From: Verrucomicrobiota bacterium
GTDB taxonomy: Bacteria; Verrucomicrobiota; Verrucomicrobiia; Opitutales; UBA953
Assembly: GCA_030834165.1 (NCBI GenBank)
Contig: JAURFU010000024.1
Span: 1 to 32,564, forward strand
DNA: 32,564 bases
Direction of reading: 5' to 3'
The notes under the pieces were generated by a model. The model was given only the letters and a program-made list of their open reading frames with translations, did no database searches and was not told the DNA's origin. The translations under genes were made by a program, and so were the position numbers. Of this stretch, positions 32,258 to 32,564 are shown piece after piece; the first letter of the stretch is position 1; each line of letters starts with the position of its first letter.

Positions 32258-32287
32258 CGCTTTTTTCCCACCCTGCCGAGTCTCTGA

Positions 32288-32316
32288 TTGCCAACAGCCT
32301 TGGGGTGCTTTGCCTT
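32288..32316 (+). promoter_or_regulatory. Candidate promoter of exonuclease gene (leaderless geometry)
   Basis: TTGCCA (32288-32293), a 17-nt spacer, TGCCTT (32311-32316), then 6 nt to GTG 32323. The -10 is poor; the spacing matches other genes. Confidence 0.35.
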
Positions 32317-32322
32317 CCCTGC

Positions 32323-32564
32323 GTGGAAGCGTCCGAAAATCAGCCAGAATCCGCCGAACCAGGCATCGAGGCCCGGTCCAACGGCCAAAGCGGCCGCGGC
32401 CAAGGGGGCATCCGCATCGAGAAGGATTTCATCGAATCCCTACCCGTGGGCGAGTGGACCGGACCGATCGAGCTGATCGAATCCGAGAAGGAAGCCGCCA
32501 AAGCCATCGCCTCGCTCGCCCGTGACCGCGTGCTGGGCTTCGACACCGAGACCAAGCCTTCGCA
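32323..32564 (+). CDS. 3'-5' exonuclease (DEDD/RNase D-like), N-terminus only
   Basis: 80 codons seen, open to the right edge. I chose GTG 32323 (MEASENQPES) because of the upstream promoter spacing; GTG 32305 is the alternative. After a disordered N-terminus, residues from about 32 read IRIEKDFIESLPVGEW and IELIESEKEAAKAI, then DRVLGFDTETKPS, the first catalytic motif (DxE) of DEDD 3'-5' exonucleases. The rest of the active site lies outside the window. Substrate (RNA or DNA) is unknown. Confidence 0.75.
   Translation, partial: MEASENQPESAEPGIEARSNGQSGRGQGGIRIEKDFIESLPVGEWTGPIELIESEKEAAKAIASLARDRVLGFDTETKPS

Noticed and set aside
32237-32266. Plus-strand hairpin TGACCG/CGGTCA followed by six T
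   Set aside because: It has only 6 pairs with an 8-nt loop and overlaps the likely tRNA-Ala promoter; no plus-strand transcript needs it.

Overview
The window is a GC-rich (roughly two-thirds G+C), gene-dense piece of chromosome, most likely from the Verrucomicrobiota or a close relative in the PVC group. The main pointers are two secreted DUF1080 (3-keto-disaccharide hydrolase-like) proteins, one of them fused to a PVC-type membrane-bound dehydrogenase module, a McsA/McsB pair outside a Firmicutes setting, and FabV as an enoyl reductase. Most genes are housekeeping genes. I see no phage, insertion sequence, CRISPR array or rRNA.

Layout. 1-1324 (minus): 5' part of a secreted DUF1080/PVC dehydrogenase protein running off the left edge. 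1473-4047 (plus): a tightly coupled operon sufT - hemW - EamA transporter. 4038-5363 (minus): a dicarboxylate/amino-acid symporter. 5429-6160 (plus): a second DUF1080 protein. 6147-6917 (minus): a DUF3050 protein. 7071-7451 (plus): a four-helix-bundle (S23-type) gene lying between two inverted repeats. 7491-8732 (minus): trmL, smpB, rpoZ. 8851-9246 (plus): dgkA, then a bidirectional terminator and rpmB (minus). 9624-10793 (minus): a PLP aminotransferase. 10906-13577 (plus): fabV - parA - DUF1826-like operon. 13579-14622 (minus): a secreted NHL/beta-propeller protein. 14736-15982 (plus): a Sel1-like protein and a small conserved hypothetical. 16027-21849 (plus): mfd - SurA-like foldase - malQ. 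21839-23515 (minus): ettA. 23702-27792 (plus): nusA - infB - rbfA, with a terminator-like hairpin in the nusA leader. 27789-29344 (minus): mcsA - mcsB. 29442-30977 (plus): a beta-ketoacyl-ACP synthase and an acyl carrier protein, closed by a perfect 19-bp hairpin. 31106-32077 (plus): a secreted hypothetical. 32137-32212 (minus): tRNA-Ala(GGC). 32323-end (plus): the 5' end of a 3'-5' exonuclease.

Two things stand out. First, eleven genes have a TTGCC/TTGAC-like hexamer ending 28-30 nt before the start codon and no Shine-Dalgarno sequence. That is the geometry expected if transcription starts at or within a few bases of the start codon, so leaderless mRNAs may be a major mode of expression here; it also helps choose start codons. 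Second, the four-helix-bundle gene with its near-perfect inverted flanks resembles a 23S rRNA intervening sequence sitting between protein genes, and may be a small mobile or relic element. Other points are the attenuator-like nusA leader, the McsA/McsB arginine-phosphorylation pair, an orphan parA tied to fabV, and four convergent gene pairs whose 3' ends overlap with no terminator between them.

All calls come from reading the sequence and translations by eye; no database search was run.
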